Part shown: piece by piece, positions 1 through 13,294 of the stretch
How the letters are laid out: every line of letters begins with the position of its first letter
Position numbering within the stretch: the stretch's first letter is position 1
Source of the DNA: Antedon mediterranea
Taxonomy: Eukaryota; Echinodermata; Crinoidea; Comatulida; Antedonidae
Direction of reading: 5' to 3'
Length of the DNA stretch: 64,000 bases
Assembly (NCBI RefSeq): GCF_964355755.1
Contig: NC_092670.1
Coordinates: 36,627,795-36,691,794, forward strand
Program-made: the position numbers and the translations under genes
Notes under the pieces: generated by a model
What the model was told of the DNA's origin: nothing
Seen by the model: only the letters and a program-made list of their open reading frames with translations
The model's database searches: none

Positions 1-1512
1 ATTATATATGTTAGGCCTATAGTGTCCTAGTAGTGTCAGCGAAAAATGTTAATGTGATCTGACGTCAATTTTCCTCGCATATTATTCATTGTCTTAGTAC
101 ACTATAAAATAATGCGTTCACATATCAACAGAAACTACACTTTAAAACAGCGATACACTTCGGTATTATAGGCACTTTTAGTGACTTATCAAATACAGCA
201 GTATAGCTCTTAAATTCTTACTAAAAAGTTTTAACTAAAATATGTACAATAGTCAATTATAAAACTCCTAGACTGGAAACACAAATTATGTAATTGGACA
301 TGTTAATGTATAAGTAGTCTAACGGTGAACAGTTTAAGTTCTTAACTCTTCTCAATCGGTAGCATCAAAAGCAACATCACTGTAATTACCTGCGTAAACC
401 ATAAATAAATACAGTAAATAATATATATCCTTGAAATTGTTTATTATTATGAATTATATTCATCATAATTTCACAGATTGATTTATTTTAAAATAACTGT
501 CGTCGTTGTATTTAATTGATTTCGGATGATAGCTACTGGCCGGTCAGTTTATGTTAAATCGATTGCAATAATAAATGTTGAATTTTAATGAGATTGTTTA
601 CATAATGATTATTGAGATCTATCGATTTTATATCAAAATAAAATACTTTATATTGAATTAATTGTAGATGTTTTAATGAACTGTCATAATTTGAACTGTC
701 ATAATACGTCAAAAATGTATATATAACTACTTAACTACGGTATTGAATCTTTAAATAACTGTCAAGTTTATTCTGCTAAGCATCGTGCAATGAAAATAAT
801 GAAACATTTGATAAAAAAAGAATAATATTCTTATATCTTATATAATAATTATGTCTGATGGGAAGGAATCATTGGTTGTTTTCTTAAAGATGCTAAATCT
901 GTAATTTATTTGTTGAAATAATTTCATCTGGCTTCTGCAGTCTAATAAGCTGCAGTTAAGTGTACGTAAGACCAAAAAAAAATCAATACGTAGTTGTAAC
1001 GTAAACCATCAGTCAGTTCCTGATGAAGATCTGGTGACGTCACAAGTATGTCACTTTATATTTGTTTTGACTTCCGTACAATCCACTTCCACTTATACAT
1101 AATGTATTTTTTGAAATATTACATCAACACTAATTAGGCTACTTTTATACAAAAAATTAAATATAATATACAAAAGTTTCAAAATAATAACTAAAATAAT
1201 TAAATTGTAAATAAACTAGACCTTTGAGAAAATTATCTTTGTTATGGTAATGTGTGATTTGATACCGCCAAGGTAATACTAAACACGGTATTCAATGTCT
1301 TTGTATAGACCAGCATAACACCTTATTGTCCATGATAGGATTTAGTATCAACGACTGATTACCTACATTGGTAGATTTTTTAATAGGATATATTGACAAA
1401 ATAATTAATAAAAAAGATACAATATCTCTTTAGAAAAATAATTTTTCAAATTAATGAACCATTATTTATATTCCTGATATACATTTTTATTGTCATTAGT
1501 AAATACATAAAA
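1..1512. other. AT-rich gene-free stretch
   Basis: Many stops in all frames; no repeat matching elsewhere in the window was recognised. Confidence 0.6.
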
Positions 1513-1612
1513 AACATTTTCATTCAGATTCAGATTTAGATAACATTTATTTAGATAATAATGAATGAACATATACAAAATAGAAAAAAGATATTAAAGT
1601 GAATTTAAACGG
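1513..1612 (-). mobile_element. 3' end of the CR1/L2-group LINE (minus strand)
   Basis: The reverse complement nearly matches 60893-60975 (TTCACTTTAATATCTTTTTT, TATTCATTCATTATTATCTA, TATCT(G/A)AATCTGAATCTGAA). Only about 100 bp of 3' UTR and tail remain. Confidence 0.8.
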
Positions 1613-1778
1613 TTTCGGCTAACAACAAATAAATAGATGTATTTTTCAAATTTGTTGTTTTTTAATAGGCTTTTATACCATTTTAATGTCAAATAATAGT
1701 TATTCACTTTTACCATGGAATATCGTATGTTGAGATGCATTAAAGAGAATGAGTGTGTACAAAAACAAGAAAATACAC

Positions 1779-1915
1779 TTTTAAGCTCTGTCTAAGTTTG
1801 ATGTGCCCAAATAATATAGTAGTGATATGCCCAGATATGGTAATGATATGACATCATCATATCCATATGGGCATATCACATTTTGTTGTTACAAAAAGTG
1901 TGACTGGGCTTTACG
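1779..1915. mobile_element. MITE-2 remnant
   Basis: AAGCTCTGTCTAAG, GATGTGCCCAAATA, GTAGTGATATGCCCAGATAT, TGATATGACATCATCATATC, GGGCATATCACATTTTG. The right end is degraded. Confidence 0.7.
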
Positions 1916-2189
1916 CCATTGGATCTTTGATAAACTTTCGAAAGTCAGAATTTGTATTGGCATTAAAGCCACATTGTGGTTTGCCAACTTTAAATTATCA
2001 AGAAGTAGTATATTATGAAAAAAAAAACAAGCTCTCAACCTTATCAGACATTTGTAATGGTAGATACCCAACGTAAAGTTAATGAAAGAAGAACACTAGT
2101 GCTTCGCAGATTACGCCTGGTGTACCAAGCAATCTCCCTTGCTCGTACATACTGCCGTGTCTCCTTCACAGATCACAGATAGTCGCGAT

Positions 2190-2258
2190 ATGCAAATGAG
2201 TTTGTAATTTTTGTTTCAACAGTAAATCTGACAAGGTAGTAGTCACAATTATGCAAAT
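2190..2258 (+). promoter_or_regulatory. Two octamer motifs ATGCAAAT
   Basis: ATGCAAATGAGTTTGTAA at 2190 and ATGCAAATGAATTCGTA at 2251, 61 bp apart and partly alike beyond the octamer. Octamers bind POU factors, but no adjacent gene is recognised, and the pair may be a diverged duplication. Confidence 0.25.
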
Positions 2259-2923
2259 GAATTCGTAGTGCATTTCGAGAGCAAAACTGGGAATCCGATA
2301 GATCATTTAAACTTCATACTTCGGAGTATTAGTTTTCTCACCTAAAAGAGGCGCAGTCGAATGTGTCTAATGTTATAAAACTATGCATGATACTTTTCAG
2401 CATCGTCGCATATCTCATGCTAACAGCGATATGTCCGGGTACAATTAATAGTTGACAAAGCACTTTACATTTATATTGTAGGATAAAATCTTTTCAGACT
2501 TTTTTCCATCGACTATAATTATGTGGCGCAAAGGATTGTGTTGTGTAACATGTCGTAACATCGACAGAAACTGATTTCATGACGGAAACACTGAATTTTA
2601 TTCGTTTTTTTAATTTAAATGTTGTTTTTTAGTTGTTGTGTTTTTTATCTGCCTTTCATCTTCGTCTCAAATGGTTACTTAATAAACACAGTCGTATACA
2701 TTCTGGAAATTCTTATTCCTTAATTGATCTGTATCACTGTATGGACGTGTCGTGCTGCAGATAATACCGCAGTTAAAAACAAGATTTTCTTTCCTTCTTT
2801 CGTCGATTGCGCCTTATACAAAACATGATGTTTGTATCGAAACGGAAAACTGTACCGTAGATACAATCAATATGATACGGAAGTGATAATGATATAATAG
2901 GAGGACACATTCGGATGTTTCTT

Positions 2924-3290
2924 GGTTAAGCTTGGTTCCCACTAGAACGTAACGCAAGGACGTAAACGCAACGCAAGCGTTTTAACCAATGACAAGCGAA
3001 GTTATAGACAGTTAAGCGTGGTTCCCACTAGAAGGTAACGAAAGGACGTAAACGCAACGCAAGCGTTTTAACCAATGGAAAGCGAAGTTATAGACAGTTA
3101 GCAATCACAAGCGAATAAGCCATCGCTTGTGATTGGTCAATTCACTTGCGTTGCGTTACGTCCTTGTGTTGCGTCGCTAGTGGGAACCACGCTTAAGCTT
3201 GGTTCCCACTAGAACGTAGACGTAGACGCAACGCAATCATGTTCACCAGACAGTTCTAATATCCATCGCTTGTGATTGGTCAAATTATGA
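2924..3290. mobile_element. MITE-1 cluster: partial, full and partial copies in tandem
   Basis: Three starts of AAGC(T/G)TGGTTCCCACTAG at about 2928, 3014 and 3195. The central copy (3012-3196) is complete and ends CTAGTGGGAACCACGCTT. Inside are ACGCAACGCAAG blocks and TCGCTTGTGATTGGTCAA in both orientations, so the element is nearly self-complementary. The flanking copies contain only the left portion. Confidence 0.85.
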
Positions 3291-6200
3291 CGGTAACTGT
3301 ACCACTAAGTATGTTTATGCATTATGCTACATTTCTATCAACACAGCTGTCCATTTTGTATACTGATTGTACTATGTTTATGTTGAGTTGATATGTATAC
3401 CATAGGCTAATTAATTCTATAAAACAGATAGTGGTCTGCTAATTCAATTGAACCATCACAGACGGTGTAAAGAGCCAGTGTCAATATACATGGTATGATC
3501 AAATTATTTTACACAACATTGATACCAACCATATCATAAGTATATAATTATATTTTATTATACATATAAAGTTACATCGGAATATGCTTTCCTATGCTAA
3601 CTGATAGCCTACTTAGAAAGAAAATATTACGTTAGGTCTATAAGTAATTGTAAACACTACAAATAATGCAGATTGCTTAAAGATTCTTGTCGAAAGAGTA
3701 TGTAAACTGGAGTCCAGGTTCAAAGATGGCGATCCAGTTTAATATTGGTCAAAAAGATTTTGTTACATTTGGCGTGTCATACGTATAGCAATATGACATA
3801 ACTAGATACTTGGGGCAGTCTTCCACTAACATTGTCAGTCAGTGCTATAGTTAATGCTGGAAAAAATCATGCAGGGAAGACTTTGATATGCTGTTCTTTA
3901 TCTTCTCGTTTGAAATATACTGTAGCAGTATATAGTACGGTACGTTCTATAAATAGTTTGAAATAAAAACGTTACGCCCTGTGCTCTTATTATTATTATA
4001 GTATTGATAATAACACTCATAAGGCAGACTTATTGTCGCATGAATCATATTATCAGTAAACCTTTGCGACAAAAAAAAATGTGATGTGCCCATATATGGT
4101 CACGATTACGTCATCTCTACCATATTTGGCACTTTTGTCATTTGATTACTCCGAGATAATGTGATGGTTGTTTGCCAGGATTCACTATAAGCTTTTAAAA
4201 ATACATTACTTGTCGAATTAGGACGTTCACACGTGTCATGAATTACACGGGGAATGTACTTTCTACATTAAGGTGTGTTCACATTATCAAGCCCAAATCA
4301 GTTTGTTTATGGTGCGATGCGATTATATTATTACAACTTGATGACAAGACGGAATTGATGAAAACGTTGGGTTCCTCTGATCAATGTTAACAGCAAAAGT
4401 CAAATTCAAAGAATTGTAAATAAGGCCAGCAAAGTTATCGGTGTCGAAGTAAAAATTCTATAGATCATATGTTTAAAAAGTTAATAAACATAAAATTAAT
4501 TCAAGTATATACAAGACTCAACCCATCCATTACACTCATATATTATTATTAGCAGATCAGGAAGGGCTAGATTGACACAGCAAACAATTTCCACAAACCA
4601 TTTCAGATTTTCAACACTGTACATGGCATGAATGTATTTAATCAAAACTTTAAAAGATAATAGTCATGTATTTAAACATTTATCACTTTTGTATTATTTA
4701 ATGATCTACTAGGGTACAATACATATCTCAAAATTGACAATAAAATACTCCATATGTTTCAATTTAAGCTATCTACAATGTCAACGATCAATTGAATACA
4801 TAATCGATACAGATCATGTCGTCACAGAAGACATGCGTTATAATTGCGCTCATCATCGAGACGTTGCATTTACACACACGAGACTCGTGGGAAGGCTACG
4901 TATGGATTAAAAACATTCTGACATGATATGAATACATTACAGATTGAATACACGATTCCAATGGATTAATTTTGCATAATTTAATACAGATTTGTTTGAA
5001 TTATACAATTCATATTAATTATTTAATTAAATCTATGGATAATATTATATTCTGAATGACTAACAGCAGCATAATATATTATATTACTGTACGGTATTGT
5101 ATACAATGGCGTTCGCGTTTCTAAAATAGACAATATAGGCGCGCCTAAGCTAATACTGTACTATTCTTGGTTTTTATATCAGCCTGACTAAAGTAAAATG
5201 TGGTGTTCACTGTTGTCATTACTGATACTAGATGGTACGATCGCTTCGCTCGCGTACCATCTAGGTCGTGCCTACAGATGGTTCTCGAATACATAGTAAT
5301 TTCAGCGTAAAAAAAATGGCGATTTCAAATGTACGTACCGCATGACTATAAAACATTGTCGTTTACAGAAACAAATAAATAGACACAATGATTTATGTAG
5401 TCAACCAAAATTAGCACCATGGGAATTACTTCCAAAAGAAAAACTTGTCACAAAATGAGTCCAAATGTTTGATTTGGACTCATTTAAACAAATCCAATTT
5501 GTGTTTGGTATCTAACATTAGTGTTGAGGGTTGGGGATGAGGATAGGTACAAAGAGGAACAATTTTTAAATATATTCTTTATATGAAATTATTCTTTATA
5601 TTTCTTTATTATCCACTAAGTAACGAAAGTTTTTTTTTATAGGCCTATAAATAATATACCACTAAATAGAGTAACACATTTCCGATTTAATAAATTTGTT
5701 AAAATTGTCACTGTCATAGTCGATTGAAATAGTAAAGTACATGTAACGATACACCACTACGACGTTTATATTTTTTGTAATTATTATTTAATACAAACGT
5801 TGAGAAGCAACTATCAGTAATAAAGTATTATATTATTATGTGTTTATAATCTAAAAGTAGGGGCTACCCACACTTACAGTAATAAAGTTTATTAGTATAT
5901 TTGTTTATATTATATCTAACAGTACCAACACACACAATAAGAAATTTGCGATTCAAATGGCGATCAAAAGTATTTACAGTATTGTATAGCATTACAATAC
6001 TATTTATGTTTATTCTCCAAGGGCCCATAAATTTACCTACTTGTGTTAAGCCATGGAGGTATGCAAGCATGGTTAAACCAAATAATTTAGAATGTTCCAT
6101 TCATTGCAAATCAATATATTTGTATAAACGTATATCAAAATAGTTTTTTTTTTAAAAGAAAATCGGCCTGTTTTCAACATTATGATACTGTACTCGAGCT

Positions 6201-7379
6201 GTTCAACCGGTTTTCAGCCACTAAAAACAATTATCGTAGGAGGAGATAGGAAAATGCAAATCATCCTCGTATTATTGTATGTGGGTATTTTTCAAGATGG
6301 ACATTAGACAGTGTATACCAAGATCGGAAAACACCCCTATTTGGGGCAAATCGTTGAACCTAAATTTGTCAATAACTAATTATCGAACTCAATTTAATTA
6401 GTAAACAGGGTTACATCAGGTGGTTAAAATCAGTATCGAAAGTACGAACCAACTTTATATTATACCATCGAGTAAACATTATAGAAATAACGCGCGATTT
6501 ACCGAATTTTGCCCTTCGTAAATTTATATATAGATTACCATAACTTAGTGTATCGATTGAAACACAATTCACAGTACACACGCGTTTTCAAAGCAAAAAC
6601 AAATTACATTGTGTTGCACACAAGGCCTAACACACGTATTACGCGGGAAAGACATATGTAAAGAACGAATGCTTCAGTAGGCCAACATTCCGCAGCGTCA
6701 TAACTCGAATACTTTTATGTCTTATTAATTTACACAGCATGTCATTCGGTAGTGATCAGTATGGATTAATATTGGTTTCATAATTTATCTTACGCCATTC
6801 TGTTTCACGGTTTGTTGTTTCACCTTAGGAGTTAGAACGGACTTTAGGTTAGATAAACGTGCGTGATGATAGGTGCTACGTTATTATGGAGTCGTCAAAA
6901 ATGTCAAAATGTCAGTTAGTTATGTATATCATATTAGATGTTGTGTTAAAAGTAACAGCAGTGTGTTAACATGTTGAGATTAGTATTTTTCGAGTTCATT
7001 AATCAATTCGGGACTATATGACTGAAATAAACCTGTTTTGACCAATCACAAGCGAAGGATTCTTTATTAAATATACTGTATTGTTTGCAGTGTTGTTTAA
7101 CTGAATTTTTAAGTAAGTTTCATTTGATTTCTTTTCCGGTTTAAAATTCCTTTTTAAGTACTTTAACTTGTATAGTTAATGGATGAATTGTACAGTAAAT
7201 TAACGAATACATCCTAAACCAGTGACGTAAAGGAAATGAGTGCTCACTGACAAAACCTACATTCAGCAATCCCTCTTAGGCTAAAGGAAACATTTACTCT
7301 TAAAGTTAAGAAAGTCTCCTATCTAAGTGAATACAATTTAAGGGAAATACTTCATATAGGGAAATATCTCACTTAAGTG
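3291..7379. other. Gene-free stretch
   Basis: Apart from the MITE-2 fragment at 4072 and a small hairpin at 5232-5266 (AGATGGTACG and CGTACCATCT), nothing recognisable. Complementary frames at 5864-6143 are open by chance and have no domain. Confidence 0.55.
4072..4145. mobile_element. MITE-2 internal fragment
   Basis: AAATGTGATGTGCCCATATATGG is the internal MITE-2 motif; both termini are missing. Confidence 0.5.
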
Positions 7380-7525
7380 TGATAGGTCAATACGGTCATT
7401 GGAGCTTAAGGGGGCCCATGAGCAGTGCCCATACAACAACGCCTGAGGCCTCCAGCATCAAAAGGCCACTTAGGGTACCTAAACCAGGGGCATCAGGCCT
7501 CTGCGTTACGCCACTGAACAAAACT
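7380..7525. repeat. Isolated GC-rich block, probably a repeat fragment
   Basis: TAAGGGGGCCCATGAGCAGT, GCCTGAGGCCTCCAGCATCA, GCATCAGGCCTCTGCGTTAC stands out in AT-rich surroundings. Only short or broken frames. I see no second copy in the window. Confidence 0.35.
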
Positions 7526-7746
7526 AACATATAGATGTTGATAAATTGGGTCTTGACGTGTGTTGGTTGAGGCATAACATAATCTACAAGCTGTCTTCAG
7601 CAGCCTACCACGAACGCAGTACTGTCCAAACAATTAATCAAACTCAACGAAGTTGGTGGTTAATTGAAGTAAAAGATTTAAATCAGGGTAAAATACGTTG
7701 TCTAAGTTGTATTTAGTTTAGTGTATTGTTATTAAGTCGTATATTA

Positions 7747-8060
7747 AAGATAGTATTGTCCCTCGAAATCATTAAAAAAAGATTTCTTTTTTTTTATCTT
7801 ATTTCTACAATCTGCATTATTAATCAGACTCCATAGGGTAAAAACGAACAAAAAGAATGTTTATACAGAAACAAAATAAACAGAATTAAATTTAAAAAAT
7901 CCATTGTCTAACAGACAATTTGACTACTTTTGCTTTTAATTTTTTCAGGTAAATAATTTTTTTGGGACCAAATTTTAATAATAATTATTATGTGACATTC
8001 AAATTACATATAAAAACAAATTGAAAAAAATATTTTTGTTCAGGGGGGACAATATATCTT
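7747..8060. mobile_element. MITE-3 copy
   Basis: TA then AAGATAGTATTGTCCCTCG; right end GGGGGGACAATATATCTT then TA. Internal CCATTGTCTAACAGACAATT and AATAATTATTATGTGACATT are shared with the copies at 10427 and 12184. Confidence 0.75.
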
Positions 8061-8483
8061 TAACTAAATGTAAGTCCTATTTTAGGCCTATCACCACCTT
8101 TCTTTTCACATACAGTACATCTGGACGTATACATTCTTTCTATTCTCTTCTATTTAAAATGATTTTGTTCATTCATTAAAAAAATTATATTTAACATTTA
8201 ACATAAATTCTGTTATTGCTACGATTGGTTTTCTATCAAACACATGTTTTAATAAAACCATTTTTACGACGACACATTTACCGTATTTGTTGTTCTTTTT
8301 CAAAAAATTGTTTACCGTAATTAAACTCATGTCTGATCGTCAACACATGTTATTTTTAAATCTCTAGCAAACATCGTAAAGCAAACTCACGTTTTACATT
8401 TTAAATGAATATTATGTTTATGATTACATTACGTTTATATTAAAATTATCTACACACTCATATTAAAATTGATAAAGTTCTCT

Positions 8484-8638
8484 TGAGCTCTGTCTACTAC
8501 ACTATCAAACCTTATGTGACAACAAAGTATGGTGATATGCTTAAATGGTAGTGATGGTAGTGATATGACATCATCATTTCCGTATAGGGGCACATCATAT
8601 TTTTGTCACACAACGTTTGATAGTGTAGACAGAGCTTT
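8484..8638. mobile_element. MITE-2 copy
   Basis: Left GAGCTCTGTCTACTACACTA, internal TAGTGATATGACATCATCAT, right TTTGATAGTGTAGACAGAGC then TT and TA. Confidence 0.82.
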
Positions 8639-9089
8639 AGACATTTTATATCTTAATGGAGATTGCAAATTAAGAATTGTGAATTAACAGATAGACCTGA
8701 ACGAAACTAAAATAATATATGAGCAATGCGCGCGTGTCAATCTGTCGAGACTGCGGAAATCTTCGACATAAACGTACGGGGCGCCGTTCGGGACAATGCT
8801 AATAAGCGATAAAACTAATTGATAAGTGAAACATGTGGTCCTCCGTATGGTGACTGGTGATATTTTGCGCACTAAACTCGCATTAATTTGTGATCTAGCC
8901 CATAGAGAAAGAAGATTTGTATCTTCAAACATTGAAAAAAAAACAACGTTTAGTTGCGATAAACAAGATACCACCCATTTATTTTAGGATCTTGATTATG
9001 TTCTGTTATAGGTTATATATTCGTTTGACATTCAATCAATTGGTACACCTCTTGCGCCTCACTCTACTTTAGGTTGCCTCTTGTGACAA

Positions 9090-9622
9090 TTTTCGCAATT
9101 TCCCACTTTGACGCAACGCGACAACGCTAGGCACAACGTGAGTTGACCAAGCACACAAGCGGCGAGCATAATTTTTTTTTTCCAGGACGAACGTGGGCAG
9201 AATTCATGAATAATTCATGAATAATTATGACATAATAGGGAAAATTATAGAGGGCGCTATATAAGTATGCAGAGATATTAAATAATTAGTGTAAACAGCG
9301 TTTGCCAACCGAAATGTTTGGTCTAGTGGTAAAAGCCTATTACGCTGGAGCCCTCGGTTCGAGGTCTTTCATGAACATGTTTTTTTTAATAGTTGAGAGA
9401 GATTATTTAGAGGGTTAGGTTTAGTATATTTAGGAAGTAGATCAGCTATCTTGCAATTCTTTATATAGAAAATAATTAAGGTAATGAATTATTCATGATT
9501 TCTGCCCACGTTCGTCCTGGAAAAAAAAAATACGCAAGCGGCAACAGTTCGCATGATCCGTTGCGTCGTGATTGGTCAAATTACTTGCGGTGAGCTTACG
9601 TCATTGCGTTGCCTTCAACTGA
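9090..9622. mobile_element. Diverged MITE-1 split by a second inverted-repeat element
   Basis: The outer halves (9105-9167 and 9532-9615) carry the ACGCAACG, TTGACCAA and TTGCGTTG signature of MITE-1. Between them lies a separate element bounded by inverted arms of about 45 bp (9171-9222 and 9481-9530) that begin with T10 and read CCAGGACGAACGTGGGCAGA. Confidence 0.7.
9316..9376 (+). pseudogene. tRNA-like core inside inverted-repeat element
   Basis: TTTGGTCTAGTGGTAAAAGC resembles an A box and TCGGTTCGAGGTC a B box, 60 bp in all, flanked by the inverted arms at 9171-9222 and 9481-9530. The acceptor stem does not pair convincingly, so probably a Pol III promoter remnant rather than a working tRNA. 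Confidence 0.5.
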
Positions 9623-10426
9623 ACCAAACATGCATTTGCGTTCTAAAGAATATTATTTTCAAAGTTATTGCAAAAAAACAAAACAAACAAAAAAATCGAT
9701 TTAGATTTGAAACCCAACCAGCCCTGTGATATTGTGTTTTCTTGTCTTTTGTTTTTGATTGAATAATATTATATAATAATATTTTTATATTGTCTTTTTA
9801 AGTTAACTGGTCATCTTGTGATCATTGTAATTATTCTACACGGTGAAAACAATTTCACACATTTTTCATTTACGAGATATAACGATGCTTTTCAATTATA
9901 GCAACAGATTATGTTCAGTTCCAAATCCGTGCACTTATATGTACTATCGTTAATTAAATTAACATTTCCAACCGCGTTGATAGTAAAACCCATACTGTTT
10001 AAGATGTGTTGAATTCCGAAACGATGTACTTTGATTAATATAGATAGGCTATCAAAATACAAGCTTTGATTGAATATCTATTGATTAACACATTTTATGG
10101 GTTTCTCGTTGTTACTATAATGTAGTGCAGTTTTACACGGTCAACCTGTCTTCTCGAATAAGTTCAAAATGATCCAGCGGTACACTTGCGGTGGACATCT
10201 CTGGTTTCACTTGTATGTAGTTGCCTAATGACAGAGATATTGTGTATTTAAATTACTTAATACAGTCAGATATGTATCTGGTGGACTGGCAACAGTCTTA
10301 ACTGAGAGACTCTCGTGACAGCCACAGGATCGGGTGGAAGTTTATAATTATAATAATTCTTAATTTATTGTATAATTTTTTCCATTCAATGTGTATTGCG
10401 TTTCCTTTTCATGTAATTGCCCTTTA

Positions 10427-10765
10427 AAGATGTATTTTTCCTTGAAAAAATCATTCTTACAAACATTTTTGTTGAATATGACATTTTAATGTAACATGAT
10501 AGTTATCCACTTTGACCAAAAATTAGATCCAAAAAAATTTATTTATCTAGAAAAACTGTAATTTAAGACAAAATGGCCAACTTGGCTGCCAGCCAATGGG
10601 GTTTTGGTTGAATTTAATCATTTATTTTGTCATTGTTTATTGTATCAGTAAAAACCTTATTTTTGATGGAAGTAATTAACTTTATTAAAACTACAAAATA
10701 ACATATTCAAAGTCTGATTTAATTATTCTTAATTTTTTCATGTTTTTGGGGGGACAATACATCTT
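10427..10765. mobile_element. MITE-3 copy, 339 bp, TA flanks
   Basis: Starts AAGATGTATTTTTCCTTG and ends GGGGGACAATACATCTT, with TA at 10425-10426 and 10766-10767. Internal AATGGCCAACTTGGCTGCCA, TTTTGGTTGAATTTAATCAT. Non-coding. Confidence 0.82.
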
Positions 10766-10939
10766 TAAATAATTGTTTTGGCAACTGTTTTGGCCAAACG
10801 AACGATTTCTACTTGTATTTTGATATGGGTAGTAATACAGTACACGCTAGTGCTACATCGACTGAAAAGGATTGCCAATTAAAAGTACGAACGAGTTCAT
10901 TTCAATAAAGAAAACACAGAAAGGATACTATAAAATTAG

Positions 10940-11125
10940 ATAAATATAGTTTAAAATCGCACAACAATGTTGAGATTCCCATCCAGATAATTATAGTGTT
11001 ATTGCACTATTTAAAATCATTTAGATATGAAAACTTCATATGACAATATGAGTACAGTATCATTGGAAATTCCGTGATACAGCATATCATGTGTTTCACA
11101 TGTGATGCCTGTATCATAAAAGAAC
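10940..11125. repeat. ACATGTGATGCC repeat family, copy 1
   Basis: AGTACAGTATCATTGGAAAT, GTGATACAGCATATCATGTG, TTTCACATGTGATGCCTGTA. Related sequences at 42440-42560, 42935-43080 and 43510-43640. Confidence 0.6.
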
Positions 11126-12183
11126 AGGTCAAAGGTAACGTTTCGTCTATGATAGGTTTTTATCACGGCATTGAATTAAATCTCGGTAGAAGAATCGGCA
11201 AAATAATACAAAAACAAGTTGGATCACCAAAAACATGAGCCAAATATTTAGGCCTACTTAACATATCTATACACACAGCAAAATATTTAAATTTTGTTCA
11301 TGACAAAAACAACGTAATGAACGATACTTTTAAGGTATTCCTCAAATAAATGTCGAGTGCACTCAAAATCGTAATTCAAATTGCTTGAAATGGTAGTAGT
11401 TAGTATATAGTTTTGAGATTAACTTTGAAATTCATGAATTATTCAACAAATAAAGTTTTACCTAGGCTAATTACTATCTTCATACGTTTGTATCCGGACA
11501 ATATTTAAGCATGTTTTCTGAAGCAATCTGGCGATAGGCCTAAATGGAAATGTAGTGTAACATTCGTGTGTGCCGGGCCTATCTAAATATATCATTTGGT
11601 ACATTGAAACAGAACTGTTATCACCAGTATGTCGATCACCCATCCCCCTCCCACCCCAACACCAGCATCTTTTCGATTTTATCAGTACGGTACAAAAGCA
11701 AGCATTAACGATACGGTTACTTCTTGCGCAATACCACGAGTTCAAAGTTCGATTCCTATGACATACGTACCAATGAAAATGACTGAACATTGTATACGTA
11801 AGCATAATGCTGCTACTGTATAGTTCTATTACTACCAAGCAGCAGCTGATGTTACAGTTATCTACGGCACTATAGTCTAATTATTTCTGTGCACATGAAA
11901 ATGGAAAGGATTTCACAAAATATGTAAGTAAACACAAACAGATGTTGGTGATTAGGTATATTTATTTACTGAATGTGCTTGTGTAATGTAATCTACTTTA
12001 CTATTTACTGGAATGAGTCGAGTATAACTTTGGCTCGCAAAGACGGGCATTATCAAAAAGGTAATTGTACAGCTCTTATTAATTAGATTTATTTTAACTG
12101 TCTTTGAGATCCTAATACAAGTTGGCCGTAGTTTTACGACGTCGTATTATTGTCACTCGTTTCGTTTCTGATGTCTAAAGTTA

Positions 12184-12596
12184 AAGATGTATTCTCCACC
12201 AAAAAACATAAACAAGACCATGTACATTGCTGCAATCGCGTGCTCAAGTTAGTGTTCACCGACCAACCGACCGACTAACCGACCGACATAGTGAGCTTTA
12301 AAAATAAAGATTAATACAATCAGACTTTGAATAGGCCATTTTGCAGTTTTAATAAAGTTCTTCACTTCTGTAGAAAACAAAAATTCACTTATATAAAGAC
12401 AAACGAAACGGTTAATTTTAACCAAAAACCATTGTCTGACTGACATTTAGGTATTTTTTGCTTTAAATTACTTTTTTTCATGAAAATAATTTTGTTTTCG
12501 ATCTAGTTCTTGGTCAAAGTGAATAACTATTATGTGACAAAATGGCATATTCAACAGAAACATTGAAAAATTTTTTTTAGGGTGACAAAATATCTT
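12184..12596. mobile_element. MITE-3 copy with extra internal sequence
   Basis: TA then AAGATGTATTCTCCACC; right end GGGTGACAAAATATCTT then TA. It includes a CGACCGAC run (12263-12290). Confidence 0.78.
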
Positions 12597-12957
12597 TAAG
12601 GGACTACTGTGGCTGATGGATGACACCACTTATTAGAGATATAATATTTATTTATAGTACCATAATCACGCATAAAATCATAATCGTATATCATTGCCAG
12701 GTGAAAATGATATGATTTATCACTTAACATTCCCAACATTTCGGATCATGCGCTAATGCAATGTGATTATCACAATGTACTTTTACTACTTTTTATCCTT
12801 TAAACAGAGATACAAGGTTATTATCATTTGAATAAACTTTATAGCAATGTGAATGAATTGGGAGTTTACGTAACACATTGGGTCAGTTGAGTTTATACAT
12901 AAATGGAACAGTGGCAGAAACTAATGCTGCTCTGAAGCGCTGAAATAAATAAGCATG

Positions 12958-13149
12958 GTACTGTATGTCAAGTTAAAATACATACTACAAATCGCGTTTA
13001 CTTTGCGGAGCAGCACTCTCTTCCCCGATTATAATAAACAATACATGTTTGAAATACTGTATGTCAAGTTAAAATACATATTACAAATCATTTACTTTGC
13101 GGAGCAGCACTCTCTTCCCGATTATAATAAACAATACATGTTTGAAATT
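12958..13149. repeat. Tandem duplication of about 95 bp
   Basis: ACTGTATGTCAAGTTAAAAT ... TTTGCGGAGCAGCACTCTCT ... CAATACATGTTTGAAAT occurs twice in direct succession with few differences. A reading frame across it is incidental. Confidence 0.88.
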
Positions 13150-13294
13150 AAATACATAGTTTTTTTTTCTATTTATTTAAATTTTCTTTATTTATCACAT
13201 CAACAAAAACGAACAATGTGCAATAAAGTTAATATTAATAACGAACAAACGTATCATTATAAATATACTTTTAAATATGTATTGCTTCCAGAAA

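Noticed and set aside
8684-8974. A 96-codon minus-strand frame
   Set aside because: Somewhat balanced composition, but no recognisable motif and no splice partners.
9316-9376. A functional tRNA gene
   Set aside because: Only the A- and B-box regions fit; the acceptor stem does not pair and the sequence lies within an inverted-repeat element.
11467-11838. A 123-codon minus-strand frame
   Set aside because: No domain, no splice context, and other frames across it are also open; it looks like chance.
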